Below are positions 11,744 to 23,700 of a stretch of DNA of 64,000 nucleotides, piece after piece. The stretch's first letter is position 1. Each line of letters starts with the position of its first letter. The stretch is from Syngnathus acus (taxonomy: Eukaryota; Chordata; Actinopteri; Syngnathiformes; Syngnathidae). The stretch is from the NCBI RefSeq assembly GCF_901709675.1, contig NC_051105.1, positions 10,340,604-10,404,603 of the forward strand. The letters run 5' to 3'. A program made the position numbers and the translations under genes. Under the pieces are notes generated by a model. That model saw nothing but the letters and a program-made list of their open reading frames with translations. It was not told the DNA's origin and did not search any database.

Positions 11744-13770
11744 CTAGAACCGCCGAAAGGTAGTCATGTCCTTAGGCTCCCGACTGGGAATGCACCAGTC
11801 ATCGGCCTCGTGTATCGTTTTGTAGTGTTTCCACGCCGACTTGTTGTACACCGGCAGCCTCTCGATGGACTCTGTGGACAGCGCCTGAGAGGAAACACAA
11901 GCATAAGACGAGCAGCCGGGACACAAGTGCGACTTGCGAGACGTGAACCCAGATGGAAGGAGGACTTTACCCGGATGTAAATGACCGCGTCAGTCCCATA
12001 GCCCTCGAGAGAGTACAGCTTGAGGTCTCCTTGGAAGTAGCGGGCGTAAAGTCGAGTGATGGGTAAGCCGTATCCATAACCGGCCTACGTGGAAACATTT
12101 CAGTTAGATTACTCTGTGAAACTTTCTGGCACTTTTGATTGGACCCAAAGATGACGCACCAGAGGAGCAGCCCGGGACCCGTCGATGCTCGGTGGCGGAG
12201 CCGTGGAGTACGTGTACGTGAAGAGCCTGTCGATCTTACGCAGGGGAACGCCTCCTCCGCGATCGCTCACCTTGACTGTCAGATCTTCAGTTCCCAGACC
12301 AACCTGAACGCGAACCGGAGGATGATCCATGGAGTCTCCGTACAGCTCCATGGTGGCGCGCATGGCATTCTACACGCAGAACACGTTACGGACACGTGGA
12401 TACAGGAGAGATGCGTTTGGCTAAAATTTGCCAATGAGTGCCTTTCAAAAAGCAGATCTTACCTTGAACAGTTCAAACACCATGTGGTACAAGTGGGATG
12501 GAACGTAGACCATCGAGATGGGGTTCCCCTGATCTTTGACTGTCAGGACAAGCCACTGATTATCAATACCAAAGACCAACAAAAACCACAATTTTATTTT
12601 TAATATAGTTACCATTGTATTCCTCTAGTGTGAGCTCAGGAGAGTTCATGTAATATCTGTCACATAGGTTTCTTGCATTTTCATAGGCATCTAAAAGAGA
12701 AAATAAAATTCATGACTTAAGTGAAAGCATTACTAAACATTAGGAGCTTTTTTTTTTTACATTAAATTGCGCATACCTTTTATAACCTCACTCACTCGAC
12801 AGTGTGGATCAATGCTGCCAATTTGTTTGGGGTGTGCTGGATTGACCTTCACTTTGCCACCAAAAAGGAGCGCTGGGAACACACATATACTCAAAATGTT
12901 CAACTTACAAGATACATAGGCTAAAAAAATAATCAAAATAAATGCTTACTATGCTGGTTGAGCAGCATGCGAATTGAGATCCTGCTCATGTAGAACCGGT
13001 CCAGAAAGTACTGCACGTTCTGGCTAACCACTGGGTCGGTACCGTACGTGTCTTTGTACTCCACGAGACCCTGAGCCATGGTCGGGATGACGTCGTTGTG
13101 ACGATTCCGAATCTTAATCACCGCATCTGTGAAACTGATGGAGGACATGTGTGTTGCATGAGACATGGCCAGTTGCGAGGAAAAATAAAATCCACAGAAT
13201 AACATACTCATATGTGACTTTGTCATCTTCTGCATTTTTGTCTTTAAACTCGAGGATCTCCTGGAGACTTTGAACATACCTGCAGGTAGAAAAAAAACAA
13301 TTAGTAAATTATTTAGGCACAATAAGTTTAATGTCATTTATTTAGGGCCATCTCAAATCCAAAAGTGTATACCAGCTCTGAACCAGACGCACAGATGGTG
13401 TTCTTAGCAAGTTATCTGGCAACAAGTTGATCTCCTTCATGATATTTGCCAGCCTCACAGGTAACTCGTGCCTGAGAAAGGTGAAGGACGTTTTCTCACA
13501 AGCATTTTCGGAACCTGGGTTGAGGGAGATACATATTACACACACTGGCCACTTCATAAATACACAAGTCTTGCACAAGTCGCCCGTCGTAAATCGAGAA
13601 CCTCCACGAAGATGCATTGTAAATATTGTCAGACAGGTTACGTGACGTTTTCATTTCTTACCAAAATCCAGAAACTGCTTCATAGACAAAGGGGAGGGTG
13701 AGAATTTGGAATAATAGTCAATGTCCTTCCCTATGGACACGCTGCTCCGCAAAAACCTTAAAAGTCTCAT
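11744..13770 (-). CDS. pdk1: Pyruvate dehydrogenase kinase 1, complete, 10 exons
   Basis: Mitochondrial-matrix kinase that phosphorylates and switches off the E1 alpha subunit of pyruvate dehydrogenase. Exons (transcript order): 13662-13770, 13373-13514, 13208-13279, 12950-13134, 12777-12872, 12613-12690, 12463-12539, 12160-12369, 11971-12084, 11744-11884. Together they give 407 residues in a continuous frame. The GHKL ATP-binding boxes are readable: the N-box in FELFKNAMRA (about 246-258), G1 DRGGGVP (about 289) and G2 GYGYGLP (about 325). The C-terminal DDW motif is at about 389. Wording such as [17 protein letters not shown] and the neighbourhood (itga6, dlx2) favour PDK1 over PDK2-4. The N-terminus ([10 protein letters not shown]) is shorter than that of human PDK1 (about 436 aa), resembling the PDK2/4 start. 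An additional upstream exon cannot be excluded. Confidence 0.95.
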
Positions 13771-14688
13771 GGTTGTCCTCCAGTGTCGTCCGTCCGGGGC
13801 CTCGCAGTAGAGTCGGCTAACAGTGTGCTAATCTACCTGCATTCACTGCATTGCTAGCGAGATACTGTCACAAAAATACTGTGGAAAGCAACATCTTAAA
13901 ATGGCTGTCGTGTCGTTTGGTGAAATGTGAGCACGCCTCATAGTCCCTGTTAATGACTCGAGTTTCGCATTTAATAAGTAATTACTTGAGGGAGACATGG
14001 AAATCTGCAAGTTGATAGTGCGTATGTACGCAGCAAACGTCCCAAAGATACTAAGTGGCGTAAAGATAGTACACTTCCCAGCTTGGTTTGCCAATCCTTG
14101 CTTTTTTCATTTGCGTTTGTTTTAATCGTTCTTATGAGTATTGTTATGATATTCTTCAAATAGGCAATAATAATTTTTTGATTTATATGACACTTTTCAA
14201 GACTTTTATTTGAACGCTGATTCAAATCGGCTGGTCAATGTGTGGAGTGTCTGGGCGTGAGCCTTTACAATGAAAAATATTAAGAGGGAAATCATGAATA
14301 GGTGAATTCGCGGAATCGTGGCAGTTCCAAAAAAAAAAGACCAAAAAAAAATGACCAAACTACTTTTAGAAATTACAGCACATCCAAAGAAGAAACAGAA
14401 AAAGGAAGCGGTCGTGTATGTCGTCACTTCCGATAGCAATAGCATACAGCTCCTACTGTGTGACGATGGAACGAATGTTGGAGCCACGTTTTTGACTGTG
14501 AAGTGCAATTAGTCTGCGATCACCGCTCATTATTGTAATGACAACTGACCTGTGATCTATTCATTACAGGCTTCGCTGTGTAGGGAGCGCAAACCTCAAC
14601 TTTCCAGTAAGTTGCAGCCGTGACCCGCCAAAAAAGGCAGCGAGGTGCGTGAACCATTTTGTCAGCCGCTATCGTCCGGTGAGCGACA
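13771..14688. promoter_or_regulatory. Divergent pdk1 / nup62 intergenic promoter region
   Basis: A 918-bp head-to-head gap between start codons. It should carry both promoters and 5' UTRs. I see no clear TATA box on either side, and the sequence next to nup62 is more GC-rich. The open frame at 14318-14512 is AAG/AAA-rich and not convincing as a gene. Confidence 0.55.
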
Positions 14689-16671
14689 ATGAGTGGCGGC
14701 TTCAACTTCGGACAGCCTTCCACGGGCTTTGCTTTCGGCACCGCCAAGACCACCGCTCCAGCGGCACCCGCCACGGGATTCGGCCTGACCACAACGTCCA
14801 CTCCCGCAGCCGCCGGAAGCAGCGGCGGTGGCGGCTTCTCCTTCGGCTCGTCCACTCAACCCGCCGCTAGTAGTGCACCGAGCGGCGGCGGCGGCTTTAG
14901 TTTCGGCACCCCAGCGAAGAGCACCGCTGCCGGTGGGAGCCTCGCATTTGGAACCCCCACCGCCACTACCTTCAGCCTAGGTTCAACTCCGCAATCAACC
15001 CCGGCTGCAGGTCTCTCACTGGCGGTGTCGTCGTCTGGCTTCAATCTGACCTCGGGTGCGCCTGCAGGGGGAGGCTTCTCCTTTGGGACCCCAGTGCCAA
15101 CCCAACCGGGAGCAGCAGCGGCGGCTACGCCTGCGCCTGCAGGGGGAGGCTTCTCCTTTGGGACCCCAGTGCCAACCCAACCCGGAGCAGCAGCGGCGGC
15201 TACGCCTGCGCCTGCAGGGGGAGGCTTCTCCTTTGGGACCCCAGTGCCAACCCAACCGGCAGCAGCAGTGGCACCCACGACAAATGCATCTGGAGGTCTC
15301 CCATTCGGAGCGTTCAGCTTTGGTGGAAGCAAGGTCCAAGTCACCACAGCGACAGCCACAATAAGCGCACCAGGGGGTGGCTTCTCTTTTGGGTCAAGTG
15401 CTGCTCCTAACCTCACACTGGGTCCCCAAACCATCTCCACCACTATGGCCTCAGCTCCACAGGCTGGAGGTTTCACCCTGGGGATTAAACCCTCACCAAC
15501 CCCGGCTCCCCCTGCAGTGACCCCAGTGGCTCCATCTCTGTTCTCGACCCCAGCATCAACAGCTGCAGCCCCCGCAACAGGGTCTGGTTTTAGTTTCGGT
15601 GCCACTCCGACTCCTGCGGCGGCACCGACTGCAACGACCACCACGGCCGGCGGAGGCATATCATTCACACTTAAACCTCTCGGAGCGGTAACCACCACTG
15701 CCGCCGTGTCGGCCCCCACCGCCCTGGCTGCAACCACCACGTCAAGCTTCTCGCTAGGACTCAAACCTGTCATCACCACGACCGCAGTTACAGTGGCCAC
15801 CACCCTCCCGACCACCACTGCCCCTGCTGTGATGACCTATGCCCAACTGGAGGGCCTCTTGAATAAGTGGAGCCTGGAGCTGGAAGATCAAGACAGACAC
15901 TTCCTCCAGCAGGCCACTCAAGTCAACGCATGGGACCGCATGCTGGTGGAGAATGCTGAGAAGATCACATCCCTGCACAAGGAAATGGAGAAGGTGAAGC
16001 TGGACCAGAAAAGGCTCAACCAGGAGCTGGACTTCATCCTGTCCCAGCAGAAGGAGCTGGAGGATCTGCTGTGCCCGTTGGAGGAATCTGTCAAAGAGCC
16101 GAGCGGCACCATCTACATGCAAAATGCAGACGAGGAGCGTGAGAGGACGTACAAGCTCGCGGAGAACGTGGATGCGCAGCTCAAGAGGATGTCACAGGAC
16201 CTGAAGGAGATCATCGAGCATCTCAACACGTCCAGCGGTCCTGCCGACACCAGCGACCCGGTAAGATTCTACCTCGGTCCTCCTAACTAGGGTTGAAAAG
16301 AGATGGAAAATTTCTGGTATACATGTGGAATACTGCCGCCTGATGGCCAAGGCAGGCACAACAAAAAGCTCACGATCATTTCGTTTACACTTTACAAATA
16401 TGAACTGTTGAATTCTGCAATTATACTCTTTAAAAGACAAAATATCAAAGTCTCATAAATTAAATTAACATTTTGCGACCTTACACTTAATGTCTGACTT
16501 TTATTTCCTCAGCTTCAACAGATTTGCAAAATCCTCAACGCCCACATGGATTCCCTGCAGTGGATCGATCAAAATTCCATTCTCCTGCAGAGACGAGTGG
16601 AGGAGGTGTCCAAACTGTGTGACAACCAACGCAAGGAGCAGGAGAAGCCATTCCGGTTAACCTTTGACTGA
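14689..16671 (+). CDS. nup62-like: Nucleoporin p62, complete, two coding exons
   Basis: Central-channel FG nucleoporin, partner of Nup54 and Nup58. Exons 14689-16260 and 16513-16671 (GTAAGA donor, TTTCCTCAG acceptor) give 576 residues. The first about 380 residues are Ala/Thr/Pro/Gly-rich with many FSFG and FGTP repeats, the cohesive transport-permeable segment. The rest is the conserved alpha-helical coiled-coil domain (starts near MTYAQLEGLLNKWSLELEDQ), ending QEKPFRLTFD. The start codon opens MSGGFNFGQP, as in the vertebrate family. Residues about 125-192 hold three nearly identical 25-residue units, making the protein longer than human NUP62 (522 aa). The human gene is on chromosome 19 and not in this neighbourhood. 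Zebrafish nup62l is the likely counterpart, from memory. Confidence 0.95.
15061..15265 (+). repeat. 75-bp in-frame tandem repeat in nup62 FG domain
   Basis: Units begin CCTGCAGGGGGAGGC at 15061, 15136 and 15211. The first two are complete and the third diverges after about 55 bp. Each unit encodes 25 residues (PAGGGFSFGTPVPTQP plus an Ala run), that is, one FSFG repeat. Near identity at synonymous sites indicates recent duplication or conversion. Confidence 0.93.
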
Positions 16672-16861
16672 GCACACACACACTTTTTAGTGTTTATTGA
16701 CAAAATATTTTTGTCTTTGTCGGCAGTCATCATTATTGCTCTTTGTTTTTGTCAGCTGTCAACCAGGATGCATTATTTTCAACATTTTTTTATACAACAG
16801 AAAATTTGTTCCAAGTTAATGTCCAAAATATTGAATACATGTTTTAAGATATTTTTGGATG

Positions 16862-16867
16862 AATAAA
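16862..16867 (+). terminator. Candidate poly(A) signal of nup62
   Basis: AATAAA about 190 bp after the nup62 stop, followed by further AATAA runs. Confidence 0.5.
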
Positions 16868-16930
16868 ATAAAATAACAAAAATTCAATCACAAGAGAACT
16901 GCAACTTTGTCGCTCCAATTTTTAAGAATA

Positions 16931-16936
16931 TTTATT
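16931..16936 (-). terminator. Candidate poly(A) signal of itga6
   Basis: TTTATT on + reads AATAAA on -. It lies about 620 bp past the 6B-tail stop. The interval 16937-17557 is AT-rich and non-coding, consistent with the itga6 3' UTR. Confidence 0.4.
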
Positions 16937-17557
16937 CCAGTTCACAATTTAACATTCCTGAATAATCTAATTCAGGACATTTAGATTCACACACAAAAAA
17001 ATATTTTTTCAGTGACCATACTACCTTAAAAATATAAAATCACATTTATTCACAGCGAGTCAACTGTGGGTATGATTGCTGTTCTTAAAAAAAAAAAAAT
17101 CTACAAAAGTCCTCAAATACAACACATAGTCAACTGTGCCATTTGTGCATAATTTTTTAAATTCAGCAAGGCTTCAATGAGAGTACCACTACGTCACATC
17201 AGTAATTCATTTTTAAATGCACTTAAGTCTAGTTCACATTTAAAACTGGACATCTTTGGCTCTATCATACATGATTTATCAAAAAAATAAATATACATTG
17301 TGCAGAAAATATATACAAAAGATACATATAGAAAATCTTCTATACAGTGTAGAAAGACTCAAGACTCATGTGGTGAGCACATGGAGAAAATCAGCTGACA
17401 TCACAAATGATTGTCTTTCACTGGCAATATAAAAAGCTGTACTAAAAATTCTGCCTTTGCAAAGATAGTTGAGCATAATTGTTCTTACCGCTCTTGTATT
17501 GGATCTTCATTGGATTGTGCAATTCAAGAGGTTGTCTCTAATTGGTAGCCTGAAGGC

Positions 17558-17722
17558 TCAAGAGTAACTTTCATTGTCGACCCACGTCGTCATCCAAGGC
17601 TTCTTCTCAAAAAGATCCGGTTTGACTTTGCCGTCTTCATAGTGAGGAGAATCCTTCCGGATGCGCACGGCGTGATATTGGGGGACGGTGTCCTCCTGCT
17701 TGGGGCGTCTGAAGAAGCCACA
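17558..17722 (-). other. itga6: itga6 alternative last exon, 6B cytoplasmic tail
   Basis: CAG acceptor, then 54 codons and a stop: begins CGFFRRPKQED and ends KPWMTTWVDNESYS, matching the 6B tail pattern (YHAVRIRK, NESYS). It starts at the same codon as the 6A exon, so it can join to the transmembrane exon when 6A is skipped. Confidence 0.9.
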
Positions 17723-20700
17723 CTGGATGGACAGAAACATGATTAATAAAAAGTAGACAAACATGTAAGAGTTGCACTGGCTGGGCAGAAGAATGTTAAG
17801 CATGCTTTTTGCGGTTCATTGCACGTTTCCAAAAGCCAAGGCGATGTCAGCTAAAGCACCTGCAGAGGACACAATTCCACAACAACGACAATCTTGTGAC
17901 TCAAGTCGCCAACAAGAGCAATTTGTTTTGGTTGTGTGCAATGTGTGTCAGGTTAAATCTGTGCAGAGCTGACCCAAGCTTTATATCAGTGCAATTTAGA
18001 AAAGGTTGTTTCTTCGCAGATGATAAACGCTTTCAAGCCTAAAGCTGCCGAGGTGAGTTCATTAGTCGCCACGCATGCCCGAGCTTTTTTTTTTTGGTTT
18101 TTGCTTATTTTAGAACCTTTTCAGAGCATAAAATCAGGCCTCAGCTGAGAGCTTGTCTTTGTCAGAAGGCTGAACATGGATCTCGGCCTTGTGATAGGCC
18201 GCATCGTACTGCTCTTTGGTTGCTCTCTTGAAGAAACCACACTGAAGGGAATGGGGGGGGTGAGGGTGATCAATCAACAATCACACTATTTCTCAACATT
18301 TCATTTTCTTTGATTAAAAATGAATACAGTTTTTCATTGACCAGTGCATCCCTATTAACCAATCATATTTGGACTGAATGTTAATTGTCACGCCTCCCAC
18401 TCACCTTCCAAAGCAGACAGACCAATAAAGCCAAAATCAAGACTCCTGCCAGAACAGCTACCACGATAATCCACCAGGGGACGCCACCGTACTGGGCCAC
18501 TGCGCTCTCTGGGAACACCATGAGCGTCACCTGCCATAACGTGAAATGTACGATTGGAGTCCGCCACAACGTCATCAACGTCAACTTCTGCGCCTTACTT
18601 CGGTGTCAGGAGTTTTCAGAATCAAGTTTGTGGCCCGGTTGTGGAGCACCAGCGAAGCCTTCACAATAATATCCAAGGATGACAGAGAAGTGTAATCCTG
18701 AGTGAAGACAAAACCAGATGAGGGTGATTTCATCAGGGCTGGAAAGTAACCAAGCTAGTATTAAGCAAATTAAGGGAAACTATTTTGTGCATCGGTGTCA
18801 CTCCCTCGATCTCCGCCACAAACTGAAAAAAATAGTTAATGTCACCTCCAGAAAGGTTGAGTTCCACAGATGAGCTCGGAGTTCCACAGTGGACCCGTCG
18901 AGTCCATGCAAGGGACACTTGAGCACCACACACTGCAAATCTTTCCCACACGCCTTAAAAGAAAAGAGTACGTTTCAACATTTATGACTTGAGTTCCACT
19001 TTAAAGCTAACCAAGCTTTTTTTGTGCTATGTGCATCAATTTTACCCTGCAAAAAATGCTCACCAAAATCTTATTTTTTCCTGACAGTGGCCAAGTCTTG
19101 CTTTTTGTTTTTTTCGGTGCAATTTCCCGCTTTGTCCTGAATGCAGAGTTCTCCTGAAAGCACGTCCATTTTCACGAATTAGCGAGGAAGCGATTACTTT
19201 AACATCCTTTGTGTTCAATTTTACCTGGATGTGCTTTAAAGGGTTGATCTCGGACTCTGGTGTACAAACGATGTCACGCGCTCCTTCTTTAGCATTCATT
19301 TTCACCAGGTACAAAAGCCATTTGCCATTTTGATTGGATTTGGGCCACTGGATGTGCAGGGAAGATTTGACGGAAGCGTCCCACAAGTTGTTGATCTGGG
19401 AGAAAAAAAAAAACACTTGATAATAGTGACGACAATCTTAGTTTGACTTGAGTCATATCAACGTACTCTGAAGGTGTAATTGACTAAACTGCCGATCTCC
19501 TCTTCGCTCTTCATGGCGCTCTCTCCTCTCACGACTCCTCCGAATGAAACCCGATGAGGGTTGACTTCCCTGATGGAGACGAGCAAAATAATTCTAATCT
19601 CCTCTTGATGTGTTCACGTTCTTACTGTTGGACGCAAACGTACCCAGTAATTGACAACGGCAACTCAACCATCACTTTGGCTTTGATTCTCACATTAGCC
19701 AAATCTTGTACGCTCGTTCTGAGTCGGGGGAAAAAAAAAGAAAAATGTAACTCCAGGGAAAAATGTACAGAACACGGCAGAGCTTCAGGTGAGCTCTTAC
19801 GTTTGGAGCTGCAGGTCGATATCGATCTCTGTCGTCTCCAGAGTCATCGCCACGGTGCTCAGGATGATGTAAAATGTAACCTTATTGGGAAAAAGGGCCA
19901 TCTATTTTCAAGAATGCCGCATTGGGAATGTAATGTGTGAGTTTGTACCTCGGTGCCTTGCTTAAACGGGTTGCCAAGCTCACACTCGGCTTGGGAGCCA
20001 TTTTGATTGGCCACGCAAATGATCTGCTTGTCCATCTACGGCAAAGTTACAAACACTTCAGGAGAATCGAGTGGTAATATTATTTTTATTATTATTTTTT
20101 ATTATTATTATTTTATTTTGTATTATTATTTTTATTATGATTATTTTCATTATTATTCTCATTATTATTATTCTCATTATTATTATTACGGTGATCGTTT
20201 CACCGTTTTGCGATGCGAGCGGACGCCCGAATAAGACAGCGTGTCGGGGAAGGACCCAGTCAGCTTGGCTTCGTAGGCGTCGTCCCCGTGCAGGTTGCTG
20301 ACGGTCAGCCGCAGAGCCAAGTCCTTCCTCTCGTAAGTCAGATGAAACACGGACACGTTGTCCCTCCTGCTGAGGCGCAGATAAAGCACTTAATCGGAAC
20401 GACTGCTGGGTAGCTTTCCCATAATGTGGGTCCTCATTGGGAGATTATTTTATTTTACTTGAAAAAGGTTCTTTCTGTGACTCACATGGGCAAAGGCGAG
20501 TAAATGTCTTGATTGCTTTGCTTGTACAGCAATTTGTAGTCCATCATCAGGTTACTGCGACAAACGTGATCACTTCCGCATCCTTCCTTGACAAAATTGA
20601 CCTACAAAAGAAAAATACGATGATGACACTAATGTTTCCATACTTTAATATAAAAATTAATTGTCATTTTACCTGGATGGTTTCGTTGTTTGACTGAGTA

Positions 20701-23700
20701 GAGTCCAAAATTGGCATCAGCTGCGGGAGGCCGCTCTTTGCCTTTTGTCGCTTCGTGCCAACTATTTGTGCCGACACCTCGACGGGAATGCTTCGCATCT
20801 TATCTTTAATGTTCTCCTGTGCAAAAAAACAAAAATTTTTTAATCTTTTTTTTTTATGTACCTAACGTGCGTTCAAGATTGTGTACATGTTGATGCTTTA
20901 TGATCTTTTTTTTTTTTTTTTTTTTACCTTTAACTTGGCTTTTATCTTAATGCACGTTTCCTGCTTTTGTCCTCGGAGGTCCAAGGTGCCGTTAAAGTGG
21001 TGTTCCGTTTCCGAGTTGGATTTATTGAAGAACGCGACTCTTGAGAGCAAGCCTTGTTTCCTGCGAATTCCGTCCACCTCCACAGAGTAGCCGATAACTG
21101 CGGCGGAAGACGACGACTCAAGATAAGACCAAATAAAGCGTCTATGCGGATAATAAAATCAAAAATGATTTACGTACTTATTCTCGGGCTGTACGATGCC
21201 GGATTTGCTTTGTAGCTGAAGCAAGCATCCACAGTGAAGCTAAAGACAGAAAATAGCTTTTTGCAAAATGACACTCGAGAGAGTTTCCATTATGAATGAA
21301 TATTTACCAGATGTTGCTTCCACAGTTCTTTATTGTTAGGTCAATTTCCCGTGGGGAGATTTTGACATCTCGGTGGATACTAATGACTGGTCTTGCTCTG
21401 AAAAAGAATGAAATGTAATTGTAGCAATCAGTACGTATTGAGCGCTTTCAAAATACTTCATCATATAGTAGCTTGCGCACTCATGGACGCCGTGCATTAA
21501 TTACCTGATACTTGAACGAATTAACGCCTGGCTTCACCTAAATTATTTCTCTCTTGATTAGCGTTATTTTAAAAAATATTTTAAAAAATAGCTAAATTAG
21601 TGGAAAATAAGAAATCGAGACAATTCAGTGTAATGTTTAAAAACCTGTAAATGAGTGCCGAGTCTGAGAGAGAGCCCACAGCGAGGTCTGGATAAGAGTT
21701 GCTGTCCAGGTCCATGTTGCCTGCCAGAGAATAGCCAAACAGTCGGATGTTGTAATCTTTGCCGGAAATAATCTGGAATCAAATACAAAAACAACTGGAA
21801 GTAATTCCGATGTCAAAACCTCATCATTAAAAACAAAAGTTGATATCCGTGACAAAGTGAGTGAAAAAGTGAGATCAATTTATTGTAATGTGTAATCTAT
21901 AAACCAAACCAACCTGAGCCGGGCGTGTGTTTATCCCCTGCACTGATCCGTGATAAATGTAGACCTTTCCCGTACCGCCATCATCATATGGTGCCCCGAT
22001 GGCGATGTCTGGTTGAAGGCGGGAAATCATTTATTGCAACAATAATCGAGTTAAAAAGCAACAAAAAAGCAACAGCACCACTAAATAACCTTGATAAGCA
22101 TCTTGGTTGACGTCACCGATGTTCTCCACCGCCAGACCAAACATGGAGTCTCTGGTCCCGTTGAGACGGACAGGAGCGACACCTCGCCATCGTCCCGCCT
22201 GGTTGATGTAAACATAAGCGGCGCCTCCAACGTCTTTGTCCTTCATGTAGAACTGGGGCGCTCCAACGATTATGTCCTGCCAACTGGGTCAAAGTGATAC
22301 CATATTAGTCATTTTAGACGTGACGACGGCGGTGGCATAGTTGGTTGCTAAGCAACCAAACAGAAAGTAGCCTGGTGCCTACTTTCATACCGGCGGATTA
22401 ATGTGGACATGCAACACACCCGTCTCCGTTCAAGTCCACTACGGCCACGTCGTAACCAAAAGAGGACGCCAGCCCGGGCCCGTACAATGTGTGGTCCACA
22501 GTAAGTCGGGCGGAGCCGTGGTTCTCTTTCCTCAGCAGCAGCACGGCACCACTGTGATTGGCTCTGGGCGCCCCAGCCACCACAGTTAGGCCACGCCCCC
22601 TGGTGATGCTGTGACCAGAGTCCAGAGAGAATCCTAAACGTGAAACGAATCCGAGAATTAACGGCGGGGTAAGCCGATGACCTCACGACAGGTTCCTCGT
22701 TTCAACCGATCTCGATCAATCAGATGATCGTAGAAAATTCGATGTATTTTTTTTGCGTCTCACCGAGGTAGCTATTGGCTGGCACGGGGACGAGCTCTGG
22801 GTTCAAGGCGTGCTCGTCGCCGACTTCATAAGGGCCGTCGTCGTACATGCCCATCTCTAAAAGGGTGTTGTTTTTTTGCTCTACACGTACAATGCCTGAC
22901 GGAAAAAAAAAAAGACTTAATCACAGGCACCCAACGGACCATTAAAGGTGTCCAGACCTTTCCAGTTGTATGCTCCAGGTGCTCCAAAAACCAGATAATG
23001 GTAGTCTTTGGTGAAAGTGGCGGCCAGACCCTGCTGACACGACCCGAACATCTCGTGTCCCCTGGCCCTGCCCTCGCAGAAATTCCAGCTGCCGCCGTCC
23101 TCGTCCGACGACTCGTCGATTGTCAGGTCTTGGCTCAGGACGTAGCAGCGGCCTGTGATGTCACGGGCCTCCTGGGCCGTGTTCACAAACAAACGCTTCT
23201 GGTAGCGATGAGCGCACGTCTGAAGCGATGACAAGATTTTTGCTTTTGTTTAATTCATTCCAGAAGGTCTTTCGTGAGGCTTTTTTATTTAAACACTTAC
23301 CACAATTTTCCCGCCAGGCCCTTGACTCTGTACCGTGACCCCCATCCACTGGTTCTCCTTGTTCTCAACTCGGATATCCTCTTTCAAAATTTAGACAAAG
23401 ACAACACCACGGCATGAACGCAAATGCACAATAGAAACTCTAATCGACACAATAAAGAGGCCATCGCTGGGTTTCCTCCAGATGAGATTGGGCGGGATGT
23501 GGAAAAATTCTTACCTTCACTGTCAAATAAAATTCGTTCACAATCGTGAGAGTAGTTAATATCACATTTGTAGAGTCCTCCAGTGATGTTGGCGTTCTGT
23601 TTCCCCAAAGCTCTAGCTCGGGGAGCACCGATCAACAACCTGAGAAAAAATTTTTGGGTCACTTTAAGTCAGTTCGAATTCCAGCCATCAAACCAAAACA

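Noticed and set aside
14318-14512. 64-codon frame starting MAVPKKKDQKKM
   Set aside because: Lys-rich because of A runs; lies in the divergent promoter region; no family resemblance.
14856-15818. 320-codon open frame antisense to nup62
   Set aside because: It is the complement of GC-rich FG-repeat coding sequence, which leaves the opposite strand open. It has low-complexity Val/Ala/Pro content and no start context or homology.
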